NCBI GenBank assembly: GCA_902774335.1
Contig: CACYHW010000008.1
Location: 1 to 64,000 of the forward strand
Direction of reading: 5' to 3'
From: an uncultured Bacteroidales bacterium
GTDB lineage: Bacteria > Bacteroidota > Bacteroidia > Bacteroidales > Bacteroidaceae
DNA length: 64,000 nucleotides
The translations under genes were made by a program, and so were the position numbers. Under the pieces are notes generated by a model. The model searched no databases and was not told the DNA's origin. It worked only from the letters and a program-made list of their open reading frames with translations. Positions 17,899-27,400 of the stretch are shown piece by piece (the first letter of the stretch is position 1; every line of letters begins with the position of its first letter).

Positions 17899-19196
17899 TT
17901 CTTCTTTGCTATTCCAATCAGGACAGCCAGACACAGTACGGAGAGCAGCATCTCGGACAATGACATCGATGCTGCGGCCGCATATGCGCCATACCTACCC
18001 GCAAAAATAACTATAAAAGCGACACTGAAGACACCTGTAACCAACACAGAACGGAAGAACCGGTTCTGGCGGTTCATATTGATAAGCCCTACTATTCCGA
18101 TAAGATAGTTTATCTCACCAAAAAGGATTACGGGCGTCATAAGCCTTATCAGGGGCACGCAGCTGCGGAATTCCACGCCGCCGCACAGGATATCGGATAT
18201 CCACGGGGCGAAAACAAAGACTGCCGCAGCCAGCACAAGGACCGCTCCTGCAAACGGTACCGAAATTTTCTTGAGCAAGCCGATGTTTTCCATATCGGAA
18301 CGCTCCTTGAACCTGAGGCTCAGATGCGGGAAGAGAGCCTGTGCCGCAGGCGACACGATTGACTGGAATCCCTTGATAACCTTCTCGGCCGCGGAGTAGA
18401 TACCCACCAACTCGTTAGGAGCGAACTGCTTGAGTATTATTATGTTGGCATTACGGTACAAGTACATTCCGAATGTGGAGCCGAAGACCGCACTGCCCTC
18501 TTTCATCTGATAGCTGATATCCTTGAGAGACACCAGTCTGAACCGCATTCCGAACTGTCGGGAGGCAAGCCACAGACTCAGCAGACCGGCCAGCATATAA
18601 CCGGCCGAGTTGAGTAGGATAAGCAGATAATAATCGTCGTCCTTTTTGATTACCAGGAACACAAGGACGGTGAACAATATCTTTGACGAGGCATTTACAA
18701 GAGTCATATACTTCATCTTCTCCATACCCTGGAACAGCCATAGCGGAGTCAGAATATCACCCAGAACCATTCCAAGGCCATATATGAACATCAGCGGAGC
18801 CTGGTCATCCTTCATTACGAACCTTGAGAGCGACAACAGAATCACCGAAAGGACCGTTGCTATTATCAGCTTTGAGGCCATGACCGAATTATATATCACA
18901 TTCACCCTCTCCTTGTCGTCACGGCACTGTGATATCTGTTTGGTGGCCGAGAAATTAAAGCCGTATGTGGCAAATATGATTACATACTGGAGCAGCATGT
19001 AGACATAGCTGTATATACCGTAGTTGGCCTTACCCACGGTTCTCATCAGATAAGGAAGCGTGATGAGCGGCAGCAGGATGTTGATGGCGTTCAGTAAGGA
19101 CAGGTATATGAAATTACCCGTAACCTTCCTGACAGCGCCGGCATCACCGCCCCGCAGTCTCTCCATTGCTTTGTCAAGACGCTGTCTGAGTTTCAT
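17895..19196 (-). CDS. Polysaccharide flippase, Wzx-like
   Basis: 433-aa multi-pass inner-membrane protein of the MOP/RfbX family that flips undecaprenyl-linked repeat units to the periplasm. About 12-14 hydrophobic segments are visible; NFIYLSLLNAINILLPLITLPYLMRTVG is the characteristic opening and LLQYVIIFATYGFNFSATKQIS the TM2/loop signature. A second in-frame ATG lies 24 nt upstream (19220); the inner start gives the usual basic N-terminus (MKLRQRLDKAMERLR). It overlaps the end of the wzy-like gene. Confidence 0.9.
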   Translation of the reverse strand: MKLRQRLDKAMERLRGGDAGAVRKVTGNFIYLSLLNAINILLPLITLPYLMRTVGKANYGIYSYVYMLLQYVIIFATYGFNFSATKQISQCRDDKERVNVIYNSVMASKLIIATVLSVILLSLSRFVMKDDQAPLMFIYGLGMVLGDILTPLWLFQGMEKMKYMTLVNASSKILFTVLVFLVIKKDDDYYLLILLNSAGYMLAGLLSLWLASRQFGMRFRLVSLKDISYQMKEGSAVFGSTFGMYLYRNANIIILKQFAPNELVGIYSAAEKVIKGFQSIVSPAAQALFPHLSLRFKERSDMENIGLLKKISVPFAGAVLVLAAAVFVFAPWISDILCGGVEFRSCVPLIRLMTPVILFGEINYLIGIVGLINMNRQNRFFRSVLVTGVFSVAFIVIFAGRYGAYAAAASMSLSEMLLSVLCLAVLIGIAKKK

Positions 19197-20418
19197 AGCT
19201 CTTTCTTTGGGGAGAGTCAAACATCATGGCAATAGTCATAATAACCAATACCATTATCGGGACTTCAATACTGTCAAGTTGGGAGAAATAATAATCAAAC
19301 CATCCCATGCCCAACAATGCACACTGATAGAACAGAATCACATTGATATAAACGCTGTTGAATCTTATTGCAAATATTTTGAGCATATATGTAACAAAGC
19401 TCAGGAACAGCGTAGCACCAACAAACTGGAAACCATTGGAGAAGATTGCAATGGTACCGAACATGGTTCTGGTATTCGTAAAATTAATACCGTTGTGGTA
19501 AAAGTAATCATTAACCGGAGTAACCAGTTCATTATTGTCCGTAAACAAGTTCAGGATATTAACTATCTGGGCGTAAAGCACCTCAAACGAGCCTCTGTCC
19601 GGATATCCTGCAACAGCATCCATACTCAGTCCAAACAATCCGCTGGTCAGGTAATGAACGAAATGACGGAATATAAATCCTATAACCGTGCCGCTCAGTT
19701 CAACATCGCCGCCAAGCACCAGCGACATTATATATGAAATCAGGAATACCATAATAGCGCCCACCAGTACCCAAAGCAGCAGTTTACCGGTCAGCTTGGT
19801 CTTACCGGAATAGAGTCGCATGGAGAGTCCGGCCACACACGGCAGTATGACCCATCCCTTTACCTGATGTATAAAAGCAAAGAATACCAGCAGAAGTATG
19901 GGAATCCAAAGCCAGCGTCTCTGCCTGTCATAGAAGTATATGCAAAGTATCAGTAATACGCTGTTTATCTTGCTCAGATGTGCCCACAGTCCGTGTCCGT
20001 CAAAATCCATTCCGAAATCGTCGCTTCCCAACGATGCGCCCGATGATCCCAGAGTCTGCTTAAGCCTGTACAGGAAAGCAAGACACATCACCACCGTCAG
20101 CGCAATGACCGCTTTGGATAATCCGTTGCCGTCGTCAATAGGCGTACGGACCGGCTTGCCGTTTTTCTGCATGGCAAAGCCCAATATGTAACTGGGTATG
20201 GCAAATATGAACAGACCAACGCTCCAGTAGAGTATGGTGGGATAATAGAAATCCACAAAGCCCATCCTACCCGCTATGGCGATGGTCACAAAAAGCACTG
20301 CCACATACGGCAGCATCAAAAATACAAGAGGACTGAAAAACGTATTCCACGCCTTGACTTCAAGGTAGAGCAGTACTCCCACCTCAACCAAAAGTGAAAG
20401 GAGTATCAGCAATCCCAT
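19174..20418 (-). CDS. Oligosaccharide repeat-unit polymerase, Wzy-like
   Basis: 414-aa membrane protein with about 11-12 hydrophobic segments and a large periplasmic loop, fitting the O-antigen/capsule polymerase role that its place between Wzz and Wzx suggests. Sequence conservation in this family is very low, so the call rests on topology and context. ATG at 20418 (MGLLILLSLLVEV) is used; a TTG two codons upstream would overlap the wzz stop. Confidence 0.78.
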   Translation of the reverse strand: MGLLILLSLLVEVGVLLYLEVKAWNTFFSPLVFLMLPYVAVLFVTIAIAGRMGFVDFYYPTILYWSVGLFIFAIPSYILGFAMQKNGKPVRTPIDDGNGLSKAVIALTVVMCLAFLYRLKQTLGSSGASLGSDDFGMDFDGHGLWAHLSKINSVLLILCIYFYDRQRRWLWIPILLLVFFAFIHQVKGWVILPCVAGLSMRLYSGKTKLTGKLLLWVLVGAIMVFLISYIMSLVLGGDVELSGTVIGFIFRHFVHYLTSGLFGLSMDAVAGYPDRGSFEVLYAQIVNILNLFTDNNELVTPVNDYFYHNGINFTNTRTMFGTIAIFSNGFQFVGATLFLSFVTYMLKIFAIRFNSVYINVILFYQCALLGMGWFDYYFSQLDSIEVPIMVLVIMTIAMMFDSPQRKSYETQTAS

Positions 20419-20420
20419 AG

Positions 20421-21488
20421 TCAAATGTCAAGAATGCGGTCTTTGATAATAAGCCAGGCCGATGTTCCAAAGAAAGCCAGGAACACAAACAGCAGTCCGA
20501 TCATCATCTTTTTGGGCGTTGTAGCCTTGTAGGGTACTGACGACGGTTCCAGCAGGACAATGACATGGGTCTTTTCCAACAGCTTGGTCTTGCACATGTC
20601 CAGCTGCTGAGCCAACTGGTTATAGAGGTTGAATGCTATCTCCTTTTCCTCCTCAAGGCGCTCCTGCTCCATGAGATACTGCAGTTTGGTCACTCCCATA
20701 TGCTGATCGTAATACTCGGCATAGGCATGCTGTGCGGCATAATAGTTCTCACGTGCCTCATCATACATGCGCTGGGTGTTCTCCACATCCTTGCGGGCCT
20801 TTGCCGTGCGGTAATCGGTCACATATTTCTGGAGGTTCTCCGTTACGGCATCGGCCACTACCGATGCAATTCCGGCATCCTGCATTGTCACGTCCACGTA
20901 GATGGCGCTTGTAATCTTGTCAAGCTCCACCGATACCCTGTCGCCAAGAGCCTTGAGCGTCTTCTGCTGACTGCGGCTCAGGTGTCGGGGATCAAGAGTC
21001 ATATTGTCATCCAGAAGCTCCGCCTTTTCGCGTTTGATAAGCTTGAACGGGGCTGCAAGTATCTTTGACCACCACGGTTCTTTCTGATACTCAACCAGAT
21101 AGTTATAAAGGCTGGTGGTAATTGTATCCTTCTTGTACTTTCCGGTTACCTGCAGCGATGCAAGGTCGCACAGGAACGGCGATGTGCTTACAATCTGCGG
21201 ATAGAGCTGCGGATAGATAGCCTCCTCCTCGGTGTTCATATTGATACCGGCCATCGATGCAAGTGCACCCAGACCGCCGGCTATACCGTTGCCTGTGGAT
21301 ATCTCAGGGGCTATGATAGCCTTTGATGTGAACTCCTTGGGAATGCTGAAAGCCACGATTATGGAGAGTACACCACCCCAGAAGCAGTTCATGATGATAC
21401 GGCGGCGGTTGTCCCACAACATACGGACCAGGTCCACCAGTTCGGCCATATTCTGACCCTTCTTATTCTCCTTTTCCATAGCTGTCAT
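20421..21488 (-). CDS. Chain-length determinant protein, Wzz/PCP family
   Basis: 355-aa polysaccharide co-polymerase regulating glycan length. It has an N-terminal TM at about 35-52 (IIMNCFWGGVLSIIVAFSIP), a central periplasmic alpha-helical coiled region (about 220-300, rich in E/A/Q), and a C-terminal TM at about 330-350 (MMIGLLFVFLAFFGTSAWLI) preceded by the Pro-rich VPYKATTPKK motif typical of Wzz. No tyrosine-kinase domain is present. It overlaps the SLBB gene stop by ATGA (21485-21488). Confidence 0.92.
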   Translation of the reverse strand: MTAMEKENKKGQNMAELVDLVRMLWDNRRRIIMNCFWGGVLSIIVAFSIPKEFTSKAIIAPEISTGNGIAGGLGALASMAGINMNTEEEAIYPQLYPQIVSTSPFLCDLASLQVTGKYKKDTITTSLYNYLVEYQKEPWWSKILAAPFKLIKREKAELLDDNMTLDPRHLSRSQQKTLKALGDRVSVELDKITSAIYVDVTMQDAGIASVVADAVTENLQKYVTDYRTAKARKDVENTQRMYDEARENYYAAQHAYAEYYDQHMGVTKLQYLMEQERLEEEKEIAFNLYNQLAQQLDMCKTKLLEKTHVIVLLEPSSVPYKATTPKKMMIGLLFVFLAFFGTSAWLIIKDRILDI

Positions 21489-23992
21489 TTCAACAGGTTC
21501 ATGAGTGCCAGTACTACTGTAGCAAGTGAAGCCGATGTAGAGCCTAAGCTCAGGATCTCGGTGGTCTTCAGGCCGTCACGTTCACGCTTGGCCGGTACCA
21601 CTATCTCACAGCCGGGCTGAACCAGCTTGCTGGAACGCTTCTTGGCCTTGGCTACCGATCCGTTCATATAGACCACGTAGGCCTTGTTCTTCTTAGCCTT
21701 CTCGGAGTATCCGCCGGCCTTCTCTATGTAGAACTTAAGGTTCTTACCCTTGACGAACGGTGTTGTGTTGGAGTACATAACCTCGCCGTTGATTCTTACG
21801 GTGTTGGTAAATACCGGGATGATAATGCGGTCACCGTCACGAAGGACGATATCGGCATTGCCTCCCGGATTCTCCATAGCCTCCTTAAGGTTGATACCTA
21901 CATCATATGTAGTAGCGCTCAACAGCTTGTCCACCGCTCTGGCCAGTGCCAGTGAGTCGTTTGACGACAGGATCTCGGCTATGTCACGCATACGCTTGCG
22001 CTCATCGTCGGTCATCTTACGTTCCAGACGTGCACCCTCGGGATAAGCCTCATTGCTGAAGTCTCCCACGCGTGCCATGATGTCGCTCAGACGCTCGGTG
22101 TTGGTGGCCAGTGAGTAGTATCCGGGGAATGTAACCTCACCCTCAACTATTACACGTCTGTTGACCGAGTAACCCGGGCTGCGGCGTACGTATACCTCAT
22201 CATAAGGCTCAAGACGGAAATCATTGTCCTGTATGGAGAGATCCTCGTTTATGCTGAATGAGAATGTCTCGGCCAGGGACTCCGACTTGGCGGTTGCCTG
22301 CTTGTCGCGGCTGCGGCGTACCACATCCACCTTGGAGAGCGAAGCGTCCTCCTTAAGACCGCCGGCCTGCAGTATCAGGTCCTCTACGGAGGTATTGTCG
22401 GCATAGCGGTAGTCGCCGGGGAACATTACCTCACCGTAAACACTGAAAGTCTTGACCTCGCCTATGTCAAACAGGCTGGGAATGAAAAGGACGTCGTTGT
22501 TACGCAGCTGCTCATCCTGTGCGGTACCCTCCATGAGTCCCTTGATATCTATAGAGAGGTTGGTCAGTGTCTTGTCCGGGTTGGTGCGGCTCAGCAGTGC
22601 CCTTGTGGGGAACGCATCCTCCTTGAGACCGCCGGCTGCCTCAATCAGCCCCTTGACGGTGGTGATGCTGCCGTCAATCTGGAACTGTCCGGGACGGAAC
22701 ACGGCACCGCGTACCTCGGCCATATTGGCAAAGGTTACCTGAATGGAGTCAACATATACGGAGTCGCCGTCCATAAGCTTGAAACCTGACTGCTGCTCCT
22801 TGGTGACGGTATATATCTCACGCTGGAAATCACCCATGCGGATTACGCGAACATCCTTACGGTATGCGTCCGATTCCAGACCGCCTGCATAGTCGATAAG
22901 CTTGTCCAGAGTCTCGTCCTTGGTCATCTCGTAGTACATGGGGCGGCGGATACGGCCGTCAATGGTAACCAGGAGAGAGTGTGACGAAACGATAACCACA
23001 TCATTGTCGCTAAGGCGTATATCCTCCTGGACCTTGCCGTTGCGTATGTAGTCGTACATATCGATGGTGGCTATCTCCTTGTTCTCATGATAGAGCTTGA
23101 TGTTACGTACCGATCCTATCTCGCTCACGCCTCCTGCCATGTAGATGGCGTTGAAGACTGTGGCGAACGATGACATCTGGTATGTACCGGGGTTCTCCAC
23201 ATCGCCCATCACGTTCACAAGGATGGAACGGTTCTGGCCAAGAGAGAGCTTGATGCTGGAGTTTGAATCGGCTCCGTCAAGACCTGAATAGATCTGGCTG
23301 AACACCTTCTTTATATATGCATCGGCCTCCTGTACGGTCTTGCCGTTCAGGTAAACCGGTCCAAGGCCCTCCACCATGATGTTGCCGTCGGGCGAGATAA
23401 CCTCCTGAATGGTGTTCTGGGATGCTCCCCATATGTCTATGATAACCTCGTCGCCGGGACCCAGACGGTAGTTCTGGGGTGTAGCCACGTTGGCACTGGG
23501 CTCAAAGGTAAGGTCACGGTTCTTGAAAATGTCATGTCCGTATATCTCCTTGCGCGGCATGAGTGACATCTTGAGCAGGTAGAGCGAATCGGCAAACATG
23601 AACATGGACTCATCGTACATATTCTGGAGCCTCTCGTTCTGTATGGTACGGCGGTCACGTACAACGCGGCGGTCATCGGTGAAATCCTCGTTGGCCCTCA
23701 CCTGATTCAGGCCTCCGCCCTGTGTTCTGGTGCGGGATGCCTGTTCCTGTGTGGGAACGGTGTTGCCCAAAACGCCGGTAGACTGCTGTTTCTCATATTT
23801 GTCGCGCATACGCTGCAGCTGCTGCACCGTAACGCCGCGTCTGTTCAGATTGTAGATTATCTGCTCCTGAGTCATGCCCTTGGCCTGCTGCTCCTGGACA
23901 TACTCAATTATCTTGTCGTCCGACATCTGACCCCAAGCGGTCATGCACGTCAACAACAATAATGACGAAACAAGTAATTTTCTCATAAACAT
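21485..23992 (-). CDS. Polysaccharide export protein with multiple SLBB domains (Wza-like)
   Basis: 835-aa envelope protein for glycan export. It has a signal peptide (1-22, ending AWGQ), an N-terminal helical repeat-like region (23-70, MSDDKIIEYV... QQLQRMRDKYEKQ), a Poly_export domain (about 170-250, NYRLGPGDEVIIDIWG), then at least four SLBB beta-grasp repeats recognised by recurring AGG/GLKEDA motifs, and a hydrophobic C-terminus. It is about twice the length of E. coli Wza and lacks a lipobox, as is usual in Bacteroidetes. An alternative ATG lies two codons in (23986). Confidence 0.92.
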   Translation of the reverse strand: MFMRKLLVSSLLLLTCMTAWGQMSDDKIIEYVQEQQAKGMTQEQIIYNLNRRGVTVQQLQRMRDKYEKQQSTGVLGNTVPTQEQASRTRTQGGGLNQVRANEDFTDDRRVVRDRRTIQNERLQNMYDESMFMFADSLYLLKMSLMPRKEIYGHDIFKNRDLTFEPSANVATPQNYRLGPGDEVIIDIWGASQNTIQEVISPDGNIMVEGLGPVYLNGKTVQEADAYIKKVFSQIYSGLDGADSNSSIKLSLGQNRSILVNVMGDVENPGTYQMSSFATVFNAIYMAGGVSEIGSVRNIKLYHENKEIATIDMYDYIRNGKVQEDIRLSDNDVVIVSSHSLLVTIDGRIRRPMYYEMTKDETLDKLIDYAGGLESDAYRKDVRVIRMGDFQREIYTVTKEQQSGFKLMDGDSVYVDSIQVTFANMAEVRGAVFRPGQFQIDGSITTVKGLIEAAGGLKEDAFPTRALLSRTNPDKTLTNLSIDIKGLMEGTAQDEQLRNNDVLFIPSLFDIGEVKTFSVYGEVMFPGDYRYADNTSVEDLILQAGGLKEDASLSKVDVVRRSRDKQATAKSESLAETFSFSINEDLSIQDNDFRLEPYDEVYVRRSPGYSVNRRVIVEGEVTFPGYYSLATNTERLSDIMARVGDFSNEAYPEGARLERKMTDDERKRMRDIAEILSSNDSLALARAVDKLLSATTYDVGINLKEAMENPGGNADIVLRDGDRIIIPVFTNTVRINGEVMYSNTTPFVKGKNLKFYIEKAGGYSEKAKKNKAYVVYMNGSVAKAKKRSSKLVQPGCEIVVPAKRERDGLKTTEILSLGSTSASLATVVLALMNLLK

Positions 23993-24004
23993 GTAAGGAG
24001 GATA

Positions 24005-24661
24005 TTAGAACTTCTTTCCGCTGAACACTGAGAATGCGGTCTTGATAATGATTCCCAGGTCAGTGAATATATTACGGTTGTCAAGATAGTCCAGGTCATA
24101 CTCAAGGCGCTTGAGCATCTTGTCCATAGTATCTGTATAACCGTTGTAGAGAGTTGCATACGAAGTGATTCCGGGACGCATCATGTAGATAAAGCGATAG
24201 TCGTCGGTCTCACGGTTTATCTGGTCAATGAAATACTGGCGCTCGGGACGGGGACCCACGAATGACATGTCACCCTTGAGAACGTTCCAGAGCTGAGGTA
24301 TCTCGTCCAGATGATGTGCACGCAGGAAACTGCCGAAGGGAGTGAGGTATCTGTTACGCTCATTCTCCAGGCGGGGTATACCCTCCGACTCTGCATCGGT
24401 GCGCATGGTCCTGAATTTGTAGATGGTGAACGGCTTGCCTTTATAGCCTACTCTTTCCTGCTTGAATATCACGGGACCCTTGTCGTAGAACAGGATAACC
24501 GAAATAACCAGAATGAACGGAGAAAGCAGCACCAGTCCTCCTATGGAGAACACTATATCAAAGAATCTCTTGAGTGTCAACTGGAAGGGCCCCATCGCGT
24601 CAGAATGCTCCAGACGGCCCAGGCTGCGGCTGTAGTTTTGTATGTTATAGTTCAACATCAA
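24005..24661 (-). CDS. Initiating sugar transferase (undecaprenyl-phosphate glycosyl-1-P transferase)
   Basis: 218-aa monotopic phosphoglycosyl transferase that loads the first sugar-1-phosphate on undecaprenyl phosphate. It has a hydrophobic re-entrant helix at about 34-56, then FKQERVGYKGKPFTIYKFRTMR, HHLDEIPQLWNVLKGDMSFVGPRPE with the catalytic DE pair, and RPGITSYATLYNGYT. It corresponds to the C-terminal half of WcaJ/WbaP. First gene of the minus-strand export and assembly block, so it probably sets the operon promoter (about 24810). Confidence 0.94.
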   Translation of the reverse strand: MMLNYNIQNYSRSLGRLEHSDAMGPFQLTLKRFFDIVFSIGGLVLLSPFILVISVILFYDKGPVIFKQERVGYKGKPFTIYKFRTMRTDAESEGIPRLENERNRYLTPFGSFLRAHHLDEIPQLWNVLKGDMSFVGPRPERQYFIDQINRETDDYRFIYMMRPGITSYATLYNGYTDTMDKMLKRLEYDLDYLDNRNIFTDLGIIIKTAFSVFSGKKF

Positions 24662-24735
24662 TCTTATTTTATTACAATAACGCGCACAAAAAGCAATAAT
24701 TGTGTAGCACGGTAAAAAAATGTCAGTAATTAGTT

Positions 24736-24765
24736 TTTGACCATTCCCAATGATAGCTACATTTG
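24736..24765 (+). promoter_or_regulatory. Candidate promoter of fabD
   Basis: TTTG (24736-24739), 18 nt, then TACATTTG (24758-24765), matching the Bacteroidetes TTTG-N(about 19-21)-TAnnTTTG pattern with spacing one short. It would leave a leader of about 90 nt before fabD that contains an inverted repeat at 24782-24814. Confidence 0.55.
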
Positions 24766-24781
24766 CGCAGTTTTATCACTT

Positions 24782-24814
24782 TTGTGCGACCCGTTAACTG
24801 AAAAAGTCGCGCAA
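24782..24814. promoter_or_regulatory. Inverted repeat between divergent capsule and fabD promoters
   Basis: TTGTGCGAC (24782-24790) pairs with GTCGCGCAA (24806-24814), 9 bp with one G-T. Each arm runs into a TTTG of an outward or inward -7-like element. It could be an operator shared by the two divergent units or an mRNA hairpin in the fabD leader. Confidence 0.45.
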
Positions 24815-24819
24815 AGATA
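24812..24819 (-). promoter_or_regulatory. Candidate -7 element for the capsule operon
   Basis: TATCTTTG on the minus strand (exact TAnnTTTG), about 150 nt upstream of the sugar transferase start. No -33 box at normal spacing was seen, so support is moderate. Confidence 0.4.
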
Positions 24820-24862
24820 ATACATCGCGGACAAAAAACATTGAAATACAATTTTTTTAGAT

Positions 24863-25726
24863 ATGAAAGCATATGTATTTCCCGGACAGGGTGCCCAGTT
24901 CTCGGGCATGGGAAAAGACCTGTACGACCAGTTTGACTGGGCAAAAGAGTTGTTTGCAGAGGCAGATTCAATTCTGGGATTCAAGATTTCCGACATAATG
25001 TTCAGCGGCAGCGACGAAGATCTGCGCCGCACCGATATAACACAGCCTGCAGTGTTCATCCACTCAGTTGCAGTAGCCAAGTCACATGGTGCCGATTTCA
25101 AGCCCGATATGGTTGCAGGACACTCTCTGGGAGAGTTCTCAGCCCTGGTAGCATGCGGTGCCCTCTCATTTGAGAGCGGCCTTAAGCTTGTTGCAAAGCG
25201 CGCCGGCGCCATGCAGAAGTGCTGTGAGAAGGTGCCCGGCACAATGGCTGCCATCATCGGCCTGCCCGATGCCAAGATCGAGGAGATCTGCGCCGATTTG
25301 AACGCCAAAGGCATGGTGGTTGTTCCCGCCAACTACAACAGCCCCGGCCAGGTGGTTATCTCTGGTTCAAAAGAGGCTATCGCAGCTGCTTGCCCCCTCA
25401 TGACCGAGGCCGGTGCCAAGCGCGCCCTGCCCCTTACCGTAGGCGGTGCGTTCCACTCACCTCTTATGACTCCCGCCAAGGATGAGCTGGCACTTGCCAT
25501 CAGCGAGACACAGTTCAACAATCCGGTATGCCCCATCTACCAGAATGTAGACGCCAAGGCCCACACAAACCCCGATGAAATCAAGGCAAATCTGGTTACC
25601 CAGCTCAACTCACCGGTCCGTTGGACCCAGAGTGTTCTGAATATGGTGGCCGATGGCGCTCAGGAGTTCATCGAGTGCGGTCCCGGCGCCGTTCTGACAG
25701 GTCTCATCAAGAGAATCAGAGGCTGA
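24863..25726 (+). CDS. fabD: Malonyl-CoA:ACP transacylase
   Basis: 287-aa cytoplasmic enzyme that loads malonyl groups on acyl carrier protein for fatty-acid synthesis. The opening is KAYVFPGQGAQFSGMG; the nucleophile motif GHSLGEFSALV puts Ser at 88; GAFHSPLM supplies the catalytic His at about 198, and ARG is in LKLVAKRAGAMQ. Length is typical. The GH13 gene begins 3 nt after its stop, so the two are transcribed together, an unusual pairing of lipid and starch functions. Confidence 0.97.
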   Translation: MKAYVFPGQGAQFSGMGKDLYDQFDWAKELFAEADSILGFKISDIMFSGSDEDLRRTDITQPAVFIHSVAVAKSHGADFKPDMVAGHSLGEFSALVACGALSFESGLKLVAKRAGAMQKCCEKVPGTMAAIIGLPDAKIEEICADLNAKGMVVVPANYNSPGQVVISGSKEAIAAACPLMTEAGAKRALPLTVGGAFHSPLMTPAKDELALAISETQFNNPVCPIYQNVDAKAHTNPDEIKANLVTQLNSPVRWTQSVLNMVADGAQEFIECGPGAVLTGLIKRIRG

Positions 25727-25729
25727 TCC

Positions 25730-27400
25730 ATGGATAAGGCCGTCATATACCAGATCTTTACCCGCCTGTGCTGCAACAGCGGGCAGAATGTGCCTGGCGG
25801 CGATATCCTTACCAACGGTTCAGGTAAACTGAACAGCTATACTCCCGTCGTACTTGACAACATCAAGTCGATGGGAGTTACTCATATATGGTTCACAGGC
25901 CTGATAGCCCACGCATCGTGCACCGATTACAGTAAGTACGGTATACCCGTATCGGCCCCCGAGACCGTCAAGGGACGTGCCGGATCACCCTACGCCATAC
26001 GTGACTATTACGACATTGACCCTGATCTGGCCGAGTCCGTTCCGGACCGCTTGAAGGAGTTCCAGGCCCTGGTGGACAGGGTGCATGCCGCCGGCATGAA
26101 ATTCATCATGGATTTTGTGCCCAATCATGTGGCCCGCCAGTACCACTCCATCATGAAACCCAGAGGTGTCAGGGACCTTGGTCAGGGCGACGATGTGAAC
26201 ATGCATTTTTCGGCCGCCAACAACTTCTACTACATGCCCGGACAGCAGCTGGGCGGACAAGTTGACTGGGGCGGCTACAAGGAGTTTCCGGCCAGAGCCA
26301 CAGGCAATGACCAGTTTACAGCAACTCCTTCATACTCAGACTGGTATGAGACAGTCAAACTCAACTATGGAGTTGACTACACAGGCGGCGGACAGCACTG
26401 TTTCACGCCCATTCCAAGCACCTGGAAAAAGATGCTCCGCATACTGCTCTACTGGGCAGCCAAGGGCGTGGACGCATTCCGTTGCGACATGGCCGAGATG
26501 GTGCCGGTGGACTTCTGGCACTGGGCTGTTCCTCAGGTCAGGAAGGAGCACAGAGGCATTGAGTTCATAGCCGAGATATACAACCCCGGATCATACGGAT
26601 CATACATTGAGTACGGAGGCTTTGACTACATCTACGATAAGGTAGGTCTCTACGATACGTTGCGCGCTATCGTGGAGTCGCGTGAATCGGCCACGGCAAT
26701 TACACGCTGCTGGCAGCAGACGGGACAGAACGGACCTCACATGCTGCACTTCATGGAAAACCACGACGAGCAGCGTCTGGCATCCAGATTCTTCGGTGGA
26801 AACGCCATAAAAGGACGTCCTGCCATGATTGTATCGGCCCTGATGGACTGCTGTCCTGTAATGGTTTATGCAGGCCAGGAGGTTGGCGAAACGGGAATGG
26901 ATCAGGAGGGATTCAGCGGACTTGACGGCCGCACCACCATATTTGACTATTGGGCTCCCGATACCCTGACCCGTCTCTACGACAACGGCAAATGGGACGA
27001 TACCCTGCTCACACAGGACGAGCGTGAACTGCGCAGCTTCTACTCCACTCTGCTGCGTATCTGCAATCAGGAAAAGAGCATAAGCGCCGGCAAGTTCTTT
27101 GATCTGATGTACGTCAATCCCGTATCGGCCGGCTTCAACCCCCACCGCCAGTATGCGTTCCTGCGCTCCGACGGCAATGAGGCTGTCCTGGTGGTGACCA
27201 ACTTCACCGACCAGCCGCTGGATACGGCAGTCAACATCCCACAGCACGCATTTGAGTACATGGGCCTTAAGGAGAATGAGCACGTAACCCTGCAGGAACT
27301 CCTGTCAGGACACACATTCCGTTCGTGCATCCTGCCCGACTCTCCTGTCCGTCTGCGCGTTCCCGCCCAGTCAGGAGTTGTGCTCAAGTGGAAAATCTGA
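25730..27400 (+). CDS. Cytoplasmic alpha-amylase family protein (GH13)
   Basis: 556-aa glycoside hydrolase of the (beta/alpha)8 GH13 clan acting on alpha-glucans. No signal peptide, so it probably works on internal glycogen or imported oligosaccharide. Conserved regions are FIMDFVPNHV (region I, about 125-134), VDAFRCDMAE with the nucleophile Asp near 253, FIAEIYNPG with the acid/base Glu near 280, and MENHDEQR with the transition-state Asp near 346. The C-terminal ~100 residues form an all-beta domain. Follows fabD by 3 nt. Confidence 0.92.
   Translation: MDKAVIYQIFTRLCCNSGQNVPGGDILTNGSGKLNSYTPVVLDNIKSMGVTHIWFTGLIAHASCTDYSKYGIPVSAPETVKGRAGSPYAIRDYYDIDPDLAESVPDRLKEFQALVDRVHAAGMKFIMDFVPNHVARQYHSIMKPRGVRDLGQGDDVNMHFSAANNFYYMPGQQLGGQVDWGGYKEFPARATGNDQFTATPSYSDWYETVKLNYGVDYTGGGQHCFTPIPSTWKKMLRILLYWAAKGVDAFRCDMAEMVPVDFWHWAVPQVRKEHRGIEFIAEIYNPGSYGSYIEYGGFDYIYDKVGLYDTLRAIVESRESATAITRCWQQTGQNGPHMLHFMENHDEQRLASRFFGGNAIKGRPAMIVSALMDCCPVMVYAGQEVGETGMDQEGFSGLDGRTTIFDYWAPDTLTRLYDNGKWDDTLLTQDERELRSFYSTLLRICNQEKSISAGKFFDLMYVNPVSAGFNPHRQYAFLRSDGNEAVLVVTNFTDQPLDTAVNIPQHAFEYMGLKENEHVTLQELLSGHTFRSCILPDSPVRLRVPAQSGVVLKWKI

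Noticed and set aside
23994..24001. Strong Shine-Dalgarno (AAGGAGG) beside the SLBB gene start
   Set aside because: It is on the plus strand while the gene is on the minus strand, and no plus-strand gene begins there.
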